A stretch of DNA of 64,000 nt from Nocardia suismassiliense (GTDB lineage Bacteria > Actinomycetota > Actinomycetes > Mycobacteriales > Mycobacteriaceae): NCBI RefSeq assembly GCF_900269665.1, contig NZ_LT985361.1, forward strand, positions 5,049,382-5,113,381. The letters are read 5' to 3'. Positions within the stretch are counted from its first letter, which is position 1. The number at the start of each line of letters is the position of its first letter. Shown in pieces: positions 32,956 to 42,476 of this stretch. Both the position numbers and the translations under genes were made by a program. The notes below the pieces were generated by a model, which saw only the letters and a list, made by a program, of their open reading frames with translations, had not been told where the DNA came from and made no database searches.

Positions 32956-34119
32956 ATGACCTCGACAGACCGCCGCACGCTCGGCATCGGAATGGTCGGC
33001 CACGCCTTCATGGGGCGCGCCCATTCGCACGCGTGGCGCAGTGTGGACGCGTTCTTCGACCTGCCGTGGCGGCCCGTGCCCGTCGTGCTCGCGGGGCGCG
33101 ACGCCGACCGGGCCTCGGTCGCGGCCGCGCGGCTGGGCTGGGCCGGCGCGGTGGGTGACTGGAAACAGTTGCTCGACCGCGACGATGTCGATCTCATCGA
33201 TATCTGCACGCCCGGCGACAGTCATGCCGAAATCGCCATTGCCGCATTGCAAGCCGGCAAGCACGTGCTGTGTGAGAAGCCGATGGCCAATACCGTGGCC
33301 GAGGCGGAGTCGATGGCGGCCGCCGCCGAACAGGCCGCTACCCACGGGGTCCGGTCGATGGTGGGGTTCAGTTATCGGCGGGTGCCCGCGCTGGCGCTGG
33401 CCCGAAACCTGGTGGCGCAGGGGCGGATCGGCACCGTCCGGCACGTGCGGGCGCTGTATCTGCAAGATTGGCTCGCCGATCCGGGCGCGCCGCTGACCTG
33501 GCGGCTCGATCGGCGGCGCGCCGGGTCGGGGGCGCTCGGCGATATCGGCGCGCACATCATCGACGCCACCCAGTTCGTGACCGGGGAGACGCTGACGGGG
33601 GTGTCGGCGCTGCTGGACACGTTCGTCACCGAGCGACCGCTGCCGGGTGGGGTCGGCAGCGGTCCGGTCACGGTGGACGATGCCGCGCTGTTCCTCGGGC
33701 GGTTGTCCGGTGGCGGCCTGGCGTCTTTCGAGGCGACCAGGGTGGCCGCCGGGCGCAAGAACTCGCTCCGCCTCGAGCTCAACGGCACCCACGGCAGCCT
33801 CGCTTTCGACCTGGAGTCGATGAACGAGTTGTGGTTCCACGACCACACCGAGGAACCGGAGACCGCCGGGTTCCGCCGCATCCTGGTGACCGAACCGCAG
33901 CACCCCTACACCGGGGCCTGGTGGCCCGCCGGGCACGGGCTCGGTTACGACCACACCTTCACCAACGAGGTGGCCGACCTGGTCATCGCGATCGCGGCGG
34001 GCAAGGATCCGAGCCCCGGCTTCGCCGACGGGCTCGCGGTGCAGCGGGTCTTGGCCGCGGTGGAGGCGAGCGCGGCGGACGACGGGCGCTGGACCGTCAT
34101 CGGAGGAGGACAACAATGA
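32956..34119 (+). CDS. Gfo/Idh/MocA-family sugar dehydrogenase
   Basis: There are 387 residues. The N-terminal Rossmann part has LGIGMVGHAFMGRAHSHAW and the family signature AGKHVLCEKPMANT. The C-terminal part holds the catalytic region around DIGAHIIDATQFVTGE. NAD(P)-dependent oxidation of a hydroxyl on a sugar, inositol or sugar acid is expected. It lies between the importer and a TIM-barrel isomerase and overlaps the latter (ATGA), so its substrate is probably what the importer brings in. Confidence 0.9.
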   Translation: MTSTDRRTLGIGMVGHAFMGRAHSHAWRSVDAFFDLPWRPVPVVLAGRDADRASVAAARLGWAGAVGDWKQLLDRDDVDLIDICTPGDSHAEIAIAALQAGKHVLCEKPMANTVAEAESMAAAAEQAATHGVRSMVGFSYRRVPALALARNLVAQGRIGTVRHVRALYLQDWLADPGAPLTWRLDRRRAGSGALGDIGAHIIDATQFVTGETLTGVSALLDTFVTERPLPGGVGSGPVTVDDAALFLGRLSGGGLASFEATRVAAGRKNSLRLELNGTHGSLAFDLESMNELWFHDHTEEPETAGFRRILVTEPQHPYTGAWWPAGHGLGYDHTFTNEVADLVIAIAAGKDPSPGFADGLAVQRVLAAVEASAADDGRWTVIGGGQQ

Positions 34120-35129
34120 GACCGATCACGCTGTTCACCGGGCAGTGGGCCGACCTGCCGTTCGAGGAGGTGTGCCGGCTCGCGGCGGAATGGGGCTACG
34201 ACGGCCTCGAAATCGCTTGCTCGGGTGATCATTTCGAAGTGGACAAGGCGCTCGCCGATCCCGATTACTCGGCACGCAAGCGCAAGACCCTCGAGCGACA
34301 TGGACTACAGGTTTTCGCCTTGTCCAATCACCTTGTCGGTCAGGCAGTCTGCGATCATCCCATCGATGAGCGGCATCGGGCCATTGTGCCGCAGCGCATC
34401 TGGGGCGACGGCGAGCCGGAGGGTGTGCGCAGGCGCGCTGCCGCCGAAATGGCCGATACGGCACGGGCGGCCGCGCAGCTGGGCGTGCGCACGGTCGTCG
34501 GCTTCACCGGATCGAGCATCTGGCACACCGTCGCGATGTTCCCGCCCGTGCCACCGGAGACCATCGAACGCGGCTACCAAGACTTCGCGCAGCGCTGGCA
34601 TCCGATCCTCGATGTGTTCGACGCCGAAGGAGTCCGCTTCGCGCACGAGGTGCATCCCAGCGAGATCGCCTACGACTACTGGACCACCGTGCACACCCTG
34701 GCCACCATCGATCACCGCCCCGCCTTCGGCTTGAACTGGGACCCTTCGCATTTCATCTGGCAGGACCTCGACCCGGTCGCCTTCATCCTGGACTTCGCCG
34801 ACCGCATCTACCACGTGGACTGCAAGGACACCAAGGTCCGCTGCGGCGACGGTCGTCGCGGGCGCCTCTCCTCCCACCTCCCGTGGGCCGACCTGCGCCG
34901 CGGCTGGGACTTCGTCTCGACGGGCCGCGGCGATGTGCCGTGGGAGGACTGCTTCCGCGCCCTCAACGCCATCGGCTACACCGGGCCGATCTCCATCGAA
35001 TGGGAAGACGCGGGCATGGATCGCCTCGCGGGCGCCCCCGAAGCCCTCGCCTTCGTCCGCCACCTCAACGCCATCACTCCACCGAGCGCCTCCTTCGACG
35101 CGGCATTCAGATCCGAGCCGAAGAGCTGA
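34116..35129 (+). CDS. Sugar phosphate isomerase/epimerase-like TIM-barrel protein
   Basis: There are 337 residues from the ATG at 34116, after GGAGGA. Xylose-isomerase-like TIM barrel (AP-endonuclease 2 superfamily): EWGYDGLEIACSGDHF, VFALSNHL, VRFAHEVHPSEIAYDY, LNWDPSHFIWQ, YHVDCKDTKV and GPISIEWED contain the His, Glu and Asp residues that bind the metal. It probably acts after the dehydrogenase in the catabolism of the imported sugar, as an isomerase, epimerase or dehydratase. It is the last gene of the operon. Confidence 0.88.
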   Translation: MRPITLFTGQWADLPFEEVCRLAAEWGYDGLEIACSGDHFEVDKALADPDYSARKRKTLERHGLQVFALSNHLVGQAVCDHPIDERHRAIVPQRIWGDGEPEGVRRRAAAEMADTARAAAQLGVRTVVGFTGSSIWHTVAMFPPVPPETIERGYQDFAQRWHPILDVFDAEGVRFAHEVHPSEIAYDYWTTVHTLATIDHRPAFGLNWDPSHFIWQDLDPVAFILDFADRIYHVDCKDTKVRCGDGRRGRLSSHLPWADLRRGWDFVSTGRGDVPWEDCFRALNAIGYTGPISIEWEDAGMDRLAGAPEALAFVRHLNAITPPSASFDAAFRSEPKS

Positions 35130-35130
35130 T

Positions 35131-36021
35131 CTACACGTCCGCGGTTTCCAGTTGGGACACGTTGCCGAACACCGCGACTGCGACGGCACCGCCGATGGCC
35201 AGGACGAAGCCGGCACCGACGAGCCATTCCAGGCCGGGGCGCGCGGTATCGCCGAGGACGAGTACGCCGACGATGCCGGGAATGACGGTCTCGCCGACCA
35301 CCAGGGCGGCGGTGGCACCGTTCACCGAACCCAGTTGCAGCGCAACGGTGTGCAGGTAGAAGCCGCCGATGCCGGCGATCGCGATGGTCCAGGCGGCGGG
35401 GTCGGCGAGCAGGGCCGGAATGTCCAGTGGGTCGATGCCGTGCACGATGCGCACCGCGATCGCCAAGGCGCCGAACAGCATTCCGGCGGCCAAGCCCGCG
35501 GCCACCGCGCCCCGGGAGCCGAGGCGGCGCACCACCAGCTGGCTGCCGGCGAACAGCACCACCGAGCCGATCAGGACGCCCCAGTGCATCACGGGGTTGT
35601 CGCTGCCGCCGCCTTCGTGGCCCGCGGCGGCCCCTAGTGCGGCGAGGGCGAGGATCACCGTGCAGATCGCCAGCCAGTCGCGCAGGTGCAGGCGGATGCC
35701 GAGGAGGAAGATGCCCAGCACCGCGGTGACGATCAGATTCGCGCTCATGATGGTCTGGGAGAGGAACAGCGGGATCAGGCGCGCGGACACCGCGTTGCCC
35801 GCGAAACCGACCACGTCGAGCACGCTGCCGACGATGAACCACACCGTCAACGCCGCGGCCACCGTGGCGGCAACGGTCGGTGCGCCGGTCTCGGTGACCT
35901 GCCCGCCCACCCCGTGCTCCAGCGCCACCGCAGCCGACCGGCGCGCCGCATACGCCTGCAAGACCGACCCCAACCCGTACCCCACGCAGGCCAGTAATGC
36001 GGCGATCAAACCGATCAGCAT
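35131..36021 (-). CDS. DMT-superfamily-like membrane protein (putative transporter)
   Basis: The ATG at 36021 gives 296 residues; an ATG at 36072 would add 17 hydrophilic residues. Nine or ten membrane helices are visible, in two similar halves (for example GFAGNAVSARLIPLFLSQTIMSANLIVTAVLG and GSVNGATAALVVGETVIPGIVGVLVLGD), the layout of EamA/DMT transporters and related actinobacterial proteins. The substrate is unknown. It is convergent with the sugar isomerase gene (1 bp apart) and divergent from the flavoprotein at 36274, with a 252-bp gap in which I see no feature. Confidence 0.75.
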   Translation of the reverse strand: MLIGLIAALLACVGYGLGSVLQAYAARRSAAVALEHGVGGQVTETGAPTVAATVAAALTVWFIVGSVLDVVGFAGNAVSARLIPLFLSQTIMSANLIVTAVLGIFLLGIRLHLRDWLAICTVILALAALGAAAGHEGGGSDNPVMHWGVLIGSVVLFAGSQLVVRRLGSRGAVAAGLAAGMLFGALAIAVRIVHGIDPLDIPALLADPAAWTIAIAGIGGFYLHTVALQLGSVNGATAALVVGETVIPGIVGVLVLGDTARPGLEWLVGAGFVLAIGGAVAVAVFGNVSQLETADV

Positions 36022-36273
36022 GCGATCAGTCCCACTGGCGGCACGCTCGTCGTTTTGATCACGATCGACCATAACGTTCGCAGACCAAAGGATCTTCCAC
36101 CGGCACCGCGTCATCCTGGCGAACCGGACAAATGCCCGAACCATGCACCGGCACAGCGTTCGCATTCGCCGTTCCGGACCGCGCGGAACTGTTTCGCAAG
36201 TGGTCCGGCCCGGCACCTCGCGGCCGCATACTCAGGGCACGCGCCTCGCGTTCACCGACCCGTAGGAGTCCCG

Positions 36274-37737
36274 ATGGATCTCGCGGCACCCGTCTGCATT
36301 GTCGGTGCGGGCCAGAGTGGGATTCTGACCGCGGCGAAACTGCGCGAACTCGGGTTCGAGAATATCGATATTCTCGAGGCAGGCTCGGAGGTCGGCGGCT
36401 ACGCGCAGACCGTCGAGGTCGAGGGTGAAATCTATGATTTCCAAGCGCATCTCGTCGCTCAGCAGGACTTCGGTGCGGATATGGCGGGCACTGCGATCCA
36501 TGAGTTGATGCGCAGGCATCCGGTTCGGACGCAGCCCGAAGCGCTGTACTTCGTCGGCAGATCCGAGTCCGGTAAGCCGCAGCTGGCGGTGCCGCCGCAT
36601 TTCCCGCCGCTGTTCCGGACCCTCACCCCGGAGCAGGCGGTCGATCAGCTGATCGAGGCCTGGACCATTCTCGAGCAGGCGATCCGGAACAGGACCGCGC
36701 CCGGGCCGGCTGGACTGGCGTTCGATCGGATTTCCGGCGAGACGTGGGAGACGTACCGGGCGCGCCATGCGCCGCTGGTCGGCGAGATATTGCAAGGCCT
36801 GGCGATCTACGCGAATATGCGTCGCCCGCGCCAGCCCGCCGAGACCATAATCAATATCAATGCGCACATCTGCGGGCACGTCTCGCAGCTGGCGAAGCTG
36901 ATCCTGTCGCTGTATCCGTCGGAGAAGCAGGCGCTGCTGGCGCGCATGCCGTCGTCATTGGTCGCGCAGATGGGTTCACGCCGGCCGGTCAGCGTGAGCT
37001 TTCCGCAGGGGTTCATCAGTTTCCTGCGGCAGGTGCTCGAGGACCATCGGCTCGACGTGGCGCTGAACAGTCGGGTGACCGGCATCGAACCAGTTTCTGC
37101 AGAAGGGGTTCGGGTCACCTACGCGGTGGATGGCGAATCGCGCAGCGCGGTCTACTCGCGGGTGGTGGTGACGGCGCGGGCCGCCCAGATTCGAGAGATC
37201 GTCCCGGCCGGGGAGATTCACGAGCTGTTCGCTGAACAGAACTGCCCGCGGGCCTGGACGCGCAGCTATCTCATCCGGGTGCCGGAGGAGCTGATCGCCT
37301 TTCCGCGGCGACCGGATTCCCCTGAACCCCTGGGGTTCTGGGTGATCGACCCGTACGGCAGCTATACCGACACCGATCCCGAACAGGCCAGGCACCGCAT
37401 CACCGCGGCCAACAAGCAACACCCCGGTCCGTACTGGGTGTGCTTCAGCAATTCCGACACCTCGATATCGGACGTCCAAGCCTGGTCCCTCGCCAAGGAG
37501 AGTCTGTTCCTGTTCCCCGACCCGCAGCTGGTCGCCGAGACCATCGCCGAATGGCCGGCGTACCCGAGCGCGGCCGCGGTCCGTGCGGGCTGGTTCGACC
37601 GGATAGCGGACATTCAGGGCAGGCACGGCATCTACTTCGTCGGTGAAATCTTGTCTGGTCCCACCGCCGAGTGCATCAGTTCGTTCATCTGGGACGTGAT
37701 TCCGCGGTGGTTCGGGCCGCCCGCCAACGACCAGTAG
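36274..37737 (+). CDS. FAD-dependent oxidoreductase (NAD(P)-binding Rossmann, amine-oxidase-like)
   Basis: The ATG at 36274 follows AGGAG and gives 487 residues. The N-terminal FAD motif is VCIVGAGQSGILTAAKLRELG, followed by IDILEAGSEVGGY. A second flavin-contact region lies near RVVVTARAAQI, and the C-terminus ends in GIYFVGEILSGPTAECISSF. The fold matches flavin monoamine oxidase/desaturase-like proteins. There is no signal peptide. The substrate cannot be deduced. It stands alone between a transporter gene and a diguanylate cyclase gene. Confidence 0.8.
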   Translation: MDLAAPVCIVGAGQSGILTAAKLRELGFENIDILEAGSEVGGYAQTVEVEGEIYDFQAHLVAQQDFGADMAGTAIHELMRRHPVRTQPEALYFVGRSESGKPQLAVPPHFPPLFRTLTPEQAVDQLIEAWTILEQAIRNRTAPGPAGLAFDRISGETWETYRARHAPLVGEILQGLAIYANMRRPRQPAETIININAHICGHVSQLAKLILSLYPSEKQALLARMPSSLVAQMGSRRPVSVSFPQGFISFLRQVLEDHRLDVALNSRVTGIEPVSAEGVRVTYAVDGESRSAVYSRVVVTARAAQIREIVPAGEIHELFAEQNCPRAWTRSYLIRVPEELIAFPRRPDSPEPLGFWVIDPYGSYTDTDPEQARHRITAANKQHPGPYWVCFSNSDTSISDVQAWSLAKESLFLFPDPQLVAETIAEWPAYPSAAAVRAGWFDRIADIQGRHGIYFVGEILSGPTAECISSFIWDVIPRWFGPPANDQ

Positions 37738-37844
37738 GACGCCTGCCCGGATCTGCCGCTTCCGCAGACCCCGCATTTTCTTTGATACTTTGGGTGGCGA
37801 ACTTCCAGTTACCGCGCGGTTTGCCAGCGTAAGGCGGTGGATCG

Positions 37845-38966
37845 GTGACCAACAGTCGAGCGATGGTGCGCGCCTGGTGGCGATACCGGGTCGATTACCG
37901 ATGGCTGATCGACACGCTCGAATCCCACTCCGCGCTCGGGCCGTTGAAAACCATGCTCGGGTCCGGGGGCATCGTCCTCGGATTGATTACGGTGCTCGCG
38001 CTGATGTCGCATGCGGGTCAGACCGGGATCGTCGGCGACGTGCAGGCCATCGTCGTGGTCGGGCTCGCCGGGGTGTGGACGCTGCGCTGGTGGTTGTTGC
38101 CGTGGCCGAGCGAGGTGGAGTCGCTGCTGTGGGTCGCCGGGGTAGATCTCGCCATCACCGCCAACAATGTGATGATCCAGGATCGCCTGCTCGGCGCGAT
38201 GGGGTGCGTGCTGCTGGTGACCACGGGCGGATACATCACGATCTTCCACGGTCCGCAGGTGCTGGCCCTGCACGTCGGCTGGTCGGTCGTCTCGATCGTC
38301 GTGCTGGCGGCGATGATGGTCCTGGGCCTGCCGCCGGGCACCGGCCACGGGAAAGGCGATGTCGCGCTCGGCCTGGTGGTCGTGCTCGTCGTGCTCGCGG
38401 TGACCGTCGTGGTGCTGCCGGTCGTGCACTTCTGTAGCTGGCTGCTGCGGGTGGACGCGCTGTCGGATCCGCTGACCAGGCTGTTGAACCGGCGCGGTCT
38501 CGAATCGCACCTGCCGCGATTCTTCGGGCCGCGCAGCCGCGGCGGCGTCTATGTGGTGACGCTGGACCTCGATCGGTTCAAGTCCGTCAACGACACGTTC
38601 GGTCATTCGTTCGGCGACGAGGTGCTCATCCGGACGGCCGACTGTCTACGGGCGGCGGCGCGACCCGACGCCATCGTCGTGCGCACCGGCGGTGAAGAGT
38701 TCATGGTCGTCGGCCACCTGCGCGGTGAATGCATCGGTGCCGTCGCCGAGCGGCTGCGCCATGCGGTCGAGTCGATGCCCGGCCTGCCGAGCCCCATCAC
38801 CGCCAGCGTCGGGGCCGCGGAATTCGAGCCCGTCCGCACCTACGGGCAGCATCCCGCAGCAATACACCGCATCGTCTTCCGCAGTTCGGACGCGGCCATG
38901 TATCGGGCGAAGCAATTGGGCGGCAACGCCGTGGTGATCGCCGACCACCACGACGCGCTGGAATAA
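37845..38966 (+). CDS. Membrane diguanylate cyclase (GGDEF domain)
   Basis: The GTG start gives 373 residues. The N-terminal half has about six membrane helices (about 41-57, 66-83, 95-110, 117-134, 140-161 and 174-200). The GGDEF domain begins at DALSDPLTRLLNRRG. Asp241 and Asp243 (LDLDRF) bind metal, and the active-site loop is GGEEF (282-286), an active variant. The usual feedback RxxD site is not intact: the corresponding residues are R-P-D-A (273-276). It should make cyclic di-GMP. No sensor domain other than the membrane part is seen. Confidence 0.9.
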   Translation: MTNSRAMVRAWWRYRVDYRWLIDTLESHSALGPLKTMLGSGGIVLGLITVLALMSHAGQTGIVGDVQAIVVVGLAGVWTLRWWLLPWPSEVESLLWVAGVDLAITANNVMIQDRLLGAMGCVLLVTTGGYITIFHGPQVLALHVGWSVVSIVVLAAMMVLGLPPGTGHGKGDVALGLVVVLVVLAVTVVVLPVVHFCSWLLRVDALSDPLTRLLNRRGLESHLPRFFGPRSRGGVYVVTLDLDRFKSVNDTFGHSFGDEVLIRTADCLRAAARPDAIVVRTGGEEFMVVGHLRGECIGAVAERLRHAVESMPGLPSPITASVGAAEFEPVRTYGQHPAAIHRIVFRSSDAAMYRAKQLGGNAVVIADHHDALE

Positions 38967-38975
38967 TTCAGTCGG

Positions 38976-40049
38976 TCACTGCTTTTCCGCAGGCGTATCC
39001 AGCTGTTTGGTCAGCCATGCCAGTGACATCGGATAGCGGTAGTCGATGCCGCCGTGTTTGGCGTCGAACAGTTCGAAAGCGATGACGTCCGACGGCACTC
39101 CGTTGTCGAGCAGCGCCTGCCGGAATGCCTCGGCGCCGATATCCAGGTACCACTCGTCCTGCGTGCCGCCGTCGATCCAGATCGCCCGCATCGACCGCAT
39201 GGCCTCGGCGTACTTCGGCACCATGCGGACCGGGTCCCATTCCAGCCAGCGTTGCCAGACCTCGGGTTTCAGCACGCCGGTGCGCGGATCGAACGGCAGC
39301 TCCGGTCGTCCGTCCGTGCCCGGCGTGAAGCACGCCGTAACCCCGTACAGCAGAAGCAGATCCTCGTCTTCGGGTTTGGTGAAGGACACCCGCTGCTGAA
39401 ACTCCGCCCACCACCGATGAATATCGCCGTCGTACGGGCGAAGCTGACGCACCGCATCCGCGAAGCCCGGCAGATAGCAGTACTCGTAGAGTGCGTCACC
39501 GGCATGAGTTGCCAACGCGCCGAACAGATCCGGGCGCAGCATCGGCGTGATCATCGCACCGAATCCACCACTGCTCTTCCCCATGATGCCGCGATGATCA
39601 CTATCGGCGACCGTGCGATAGTGCGCATCGACCCACGGCACGATCTCCTCACACAGATACGAGTGATACGGCCCCGTGCCCACCGAGTCGACGAACTGGC
39701 TACCCCCGTAGGCGGTCCACGCATCGACGTACACAACGATGGCGGGCGGCGCCTCCCCCGTCGCGAACACCTCATCGGCGGTTTCGATGAACGGACGTCG
39801 GTACGGCATCCGATTCCGCCACATAGAAATATGACCGGTATAGCCCTGAATCACATAGATCGACGGATACCGCCGATCCCCCGCCTCCTCGTAACCCGGT
39901 GGCACATATACCCACAACGGCCGCTCATGCGGATCCCGCAACGGATTGTCCCGCAGCAACACACTGTCGAAAACATGCTCATCGAGACGTCCGGCGAGCT
40001 CAGCAGACCAAGGCAACATCCCTGCGACGCTAGTCGCGCGCCGCCCCAT
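38976..40049 (-). CDS. Putative esterase, alpha/beta hydrolase (esterase D-like)
   Basis: There are 357 residues from the ATG at 40049 (GGAGG lies three bases before it); an ATG at 40019 is the alternative. RPLWVYVPPGYEE and YPSIYVIQGYTGH begin the fold, the nucleophile elbow is GIMGKSSGGFGA, and DAKHGGIDYRY supplies the likely catalytic His. No signal peptide, so it is cytosolic. The family includes S-formylglutathione hydrolases and mycolyl-esterase-like proteins; the substrate here is open. It converges on the diguanylate cyclase. Confidence 0.82.
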   Translation of the reverse strand: MGRRATSVAGMLPWSAELAGRLDEHVFDSVLLRDNPLRDPHERPLWVYVPPGYEEAGDRRYPSIYVIQGYTGHISMWRNRMPYRRPFIETADEVFATGEAPPAIVVYVDAWTAYGGSQFVDSVGTGPYHSYLCEEIVPWVDAHYRTVADSDHRGIMGKSSGGFGAMITPMLRPDLFGALATHAGDALYEYCYLPGFADAVRQLRPYDGDIHRWWAEFQQRVSFTKPEDEDLLLLYGVTACFTPGTDGRPELPFDPRTGVLKPEVWQRWLEWDPVRMVPKYAEAMRSMRAIWIDGGTQDEWYLDIGAEAFRQALLDNGVPSDVIAFELFDAKHGGIDYRYPMSLAWLTKQLDTPAEKQ

Positions 40050-40136
40050 CCGCCTCCGAATTTTGCGACGACGGCAGGTCCGAACCGCTGATTTGGTTGC
40101 GGCACATCGTGATCCGGTGTCCTCGATGTGGTGCTC

Positions 40137-40655
40137 TTACACCGACAGATCGTCTGTTCGGGTTGCTTCGACAAGCAAGTCATGGGTTTCCTTGTCGAAG
40201 GCCACCAGGCGGATCAGGGAAACGGCGGTTCGCGTGGTCCGGATCGTCGCAACGGCGATCCGCGCAGCCGAAGCGGGCGGAAACCCGTAGACCCCGGTGG
40301 CCACGGCCGGAAATGCGATGCTCCGGACCTGCAGTTCGTCGGCCACCTGAAGGCAACGCCGATAGCACGACGCCAAAGTCTCGGCCTCACCGTAGGCCCC
40401 GCCATCCCATACCGGCCCAACGGTGTGGATCACGTACTTGACCGGTGGCTCGAGGTCGAACGCCGGTGTCGCCATCGCGTCGCCCGGCATGCATGGTGCG
40501 ATCGCAGCACCTGCCTCGGCCAGTCGGGGCCCGGCCGCTTGGTGAACCGCCCAGTCGACACCGCCACCGCCCAGCAGCGATTCGTTCGCCGCGGTGACTA
40601 TGGCATCTACGATCTGGTCGGTGATGTCGCCGAGTACTACCTCTATCAGGGTCAC
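40137..40655 (-). CDS. Macrodomain protein (O-acetyl-ADP-ribose deacetylase-like)
   Basis: The GTG at 40655 gives 172 residues, a single macrodomain. Diagnostic phrases are VEVVLGDIT-like VVLGDITDQIVDAIVTAANE, SLLGGGGVDWAVHQAAG (ADP-ribose loop), YVIHTVGPVW and FPAVATGVYGFP. The first catalytic-loop residue of the usual N-A-A-N motif is Thr here (TAAN). It would hydrolyse O-acetyl-ADP-ribose or remove ADP-ribose from protein. It is followed by the esterase gene on the same strand after 87 bp. Confidence 0.9.
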   Translation of the reverse strand: MTLIEVVLGDITDQIVDAIVTAANESLLGGGGVDWAVHQAAGPRLAEAGAAIAPCMPGDAMATPAFDLEPPVKYVIHTVGPVWDGGAYGEAETLASCYRRCLQVADELQVRSIAFPAVATGVYGFPPASAARIAVATIRTTRTAVSLIRLVAFDKETHDLLVEATRTDDLSV

Positions 40656-40772
40656 GTCCCCATCGTGGCACCGGTCGACGCTCGGCCGCGCGTGTGCAGA
40701 TCAGCGGCATGCACCGCGCCCACCACGCCGGCACCTATCGGCTTGGTGCCTCTTGCGGGGATACTCGCTCGA

Positions 40773-41516
40773 GTGCGGATAGAGATCAGTGTCGAGACGA
40801 TCGATGGGGTGCGGGTTGCTGCGGAGGCGGGGGCGGATCGGGTCGAGTTGTGTGCTGGGCTTTCTGATGGGGGGTTGACGCCGAGTGTGGCGTTGATCGA
40901 GCGTGCGGTGGCCTCGGGAATCTCAGTGCACGTGCTTATTCGGCCGCGGCCGGGCGACTTTCACTACTCAGCTGAGGAAGTTTCGGTGATGGTCGGGGAT
41001 ATTGCGGCGGCTCGGGCGGCCGGAGCGGAGGGGGTCGTGGTCGGGGCGCTCGATTCGTCGGGTGCGCTCGATCCGGCGTGTGCGGTGTTCGTGGACGCGG
41101 CGGAGGGCTTGGAGGTCACGTTGCATCGGGCGATCGATGTCAGTGCTTCTTCGCAGCGGGCGTTGGACGACGCGATCGGGTTCGGCTTCACCCGGGTGCT
41201 GACTTCGGGGCGGCAGCGCTCCGTGCTGGATGGGGCGCCGTTGATCAAAGAGCTGGTGCGACAGGGGTTCGGGGCTATCGAGGTGATGGCGTGCGGTGGT
41301 GTGCGCGCGGCCAATGCCGTTCAGGTGATCGAGGCTACCGGTGTCGCGGACCTGCACGCTGCTGTTCGCATGCCGGTACCCGGAGCCACGAATGGCGCGG
41401 TGTCGTTCGCGGGAGCCGGTGTGCCCCAAGGCTTCGATCGTTTCGAGACCGACCCCGACGAGGTCGCCGCACTGTGCGCGGTCATCCGTGACCGGAACCG
41501 GTTGCCTGCCAAGTAG
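40773..41516 (+). CDS. cutC: CutC family protein
   Basis: The GTG at 40773 gives 247 residues, the normal CutC length. It is a TIM barrel with EISVETIDGVRVAAEAGADRVELCAGLSDGGLTPS, HVLIRPRPGDFHYS, TLHRAIDVS and VLTSGRQRS. First described in copper homeostasis; its biochemical role is still unclear. Only a weak ribosome site is seen. A strong terminator hairpin follows its stop. Confidence 0.92.
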   Translation: MRIEISVETIDGVRVAAEAGADRVELCAGLSDGGLTPSVALIERAVASGISVHVLIRPRPGDFHYSAEEVSVMVGDIAAARAAGAEGVVVGALDSSGALDPACAVFVDAAEGLEVTLHRAIDVSASSQRALDDAIGFGFTRVLTSGRQRSVLDGAPLIKELVRQGFGAIEVMACGGVRAANAVQVIEATGVADLHAAVRMPVPGATNGAVSFAGAGVPQGFDRFETDPDEVAALCAVIRDRNRLPAK

Positions 41517-41533
41517 TTCGGGCACCGCGAGAA

Positions 41534-41561
41534 ACCGGTCCGGTGACAACACCGGACCGGT
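41534..41561. terminator. Perfect 12-bp hairpin, bidirectional terminator
   Basis: ACCGGTCCGGTG (41534-41545), the loop ACAA, then the exact inverse CACCGGACCGGT (41550-41561). It lies between the convergent cutC and cutinase-like genes, 17 bp after one stop and 6 bp from the other. There is no U-tract, as is common for actinobacterial terminators. Confidence 0.85.
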
Positions 41562-41567
41562 CCGAAC

Positions 41568-42476
41568 TCACCTGCGGGTCGCCTCGATCAACCGCTGCCG
41601 CAACCAGCTCAGCGGCGTGGCTCCCCCGCCGATGGCGTAACCGGGGTAGCTCTGGTGGATACCGGACTTCAGGAAGTCGTCGACCTGCCGCTTGCGCTCT
41701 TCGTAAGCCGAATTGTTGAGCTGGTCCGCCAGCAGCCCGAGTCCGCCCGCAGCGAGTGCGTCGGCGATAAGTGCGTTCGCCTGCTGCTGATAGATGTCGA
41801 ACATGGCCGGGTTCGGGTTCGACATCTGCGCGAAGAGGCCGGCGAAGCGGGCGGCGAAGTCGCCGTCGGGGGTGGCGCAGTACAAATCGCCTGGGGCACA
41901 GAAGGTGTAGGTCTGCGGGCTGAGCCAGCCGAAGCCGCCGAGACGCGGACCACCGGCACCGGCGCCCGCGACGGGCGGGCCGATCAGGGTGTCGGTGGGC
42001 GAACGGCGCGGATCGGAGACGAGTCCGACCAGCTCGACGCGGTTGGGCGGCACGACGCCGAGCCCGGTGCCGATCTCCGCGGCGACGTCACCGGCGGCGT
42101 CCGCACCCTGGCTGTAGCCGAGCAGCGCGAATCGCGTGTTGTCACAACGCTGTGCCATCGCGCCGAGCAAGCCCCGCGCACCCTTGACGGCTTCCTGCTT
42201 GGAGCGACCGTAGACGTCACCTTCCCACGGGAACGCGGTCGCCGGGTACGCGACGTAATCGGTGAGGACATTGCCGGGCAGGTTGTCGGCGGCCGCGGCG
42301 AGGATTCCCTTGCCGGGCTCGGCATTCGAGGTCTCCCAGGTACCGGGGATCGCCACGACATACAGGTCAGGGCAGTCCTGCGGGGCGGCGTGCGCGGTCG
42401 ACGCGACGCCGACCGGTAGTGCGGCCGTGACCATCGCTGCCGCGCATGCGGCGGTGTGCTTCCATCGCGAAACCAT
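41568..42476 (-). CDS. Secreted cutinase-family serine esterase
   Basis: The ATG at 42476 is preceded by GGAG and gives 302 residues; the frame could start 6 codons earlier. A Sec signal of about 28 residues ends in STAHAAP. Then DCPDLYVVAIPGTWETS and the nucleophile elbow LLGYSQGADAAG identify the cutinase/PE-PPE hydrolase type found in mycolata. The last 100 residues are helical and unlike plain cutinase. It probably cleaves lipid or glycolipid esters outside the cell. Confidence 0.88.
   Translation of the reverse strand: MVSRWKHTAACAAAMVTAALPVGVASTAHAAPQDCPDLYVVAIPGTWETSNAEPGKGILAAAADNLPGNVLTDYVAYPATAFPWEGDVYGRSKQEAVKGARGLLGAMAQRCDNTRFALLGYSQGADAAGDVAAEIGTGLGVVPPNRVELVGLVSDPRRSPTDTLIGPPVAGAGAGGPRLGGFGWLSPQTYTFCAPGDLYCATPDGDFAARFAGLFAQMSNPNPAMFDIYQQQANALIADALAAGGLGLLADQLNNSAYEERKRQVDDFLKSGIHQSYPGYAIGGGATPLSWLRQRLIEATRR

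Noticed and set aside
33468..34115. Upstream extension of the sugar isomerase ORF
   Set aside because: The extension is the shadow of the Gfo/Idh/MocA gene; the ATG at 34116 has GGAGGA upstream and begins the family homology.
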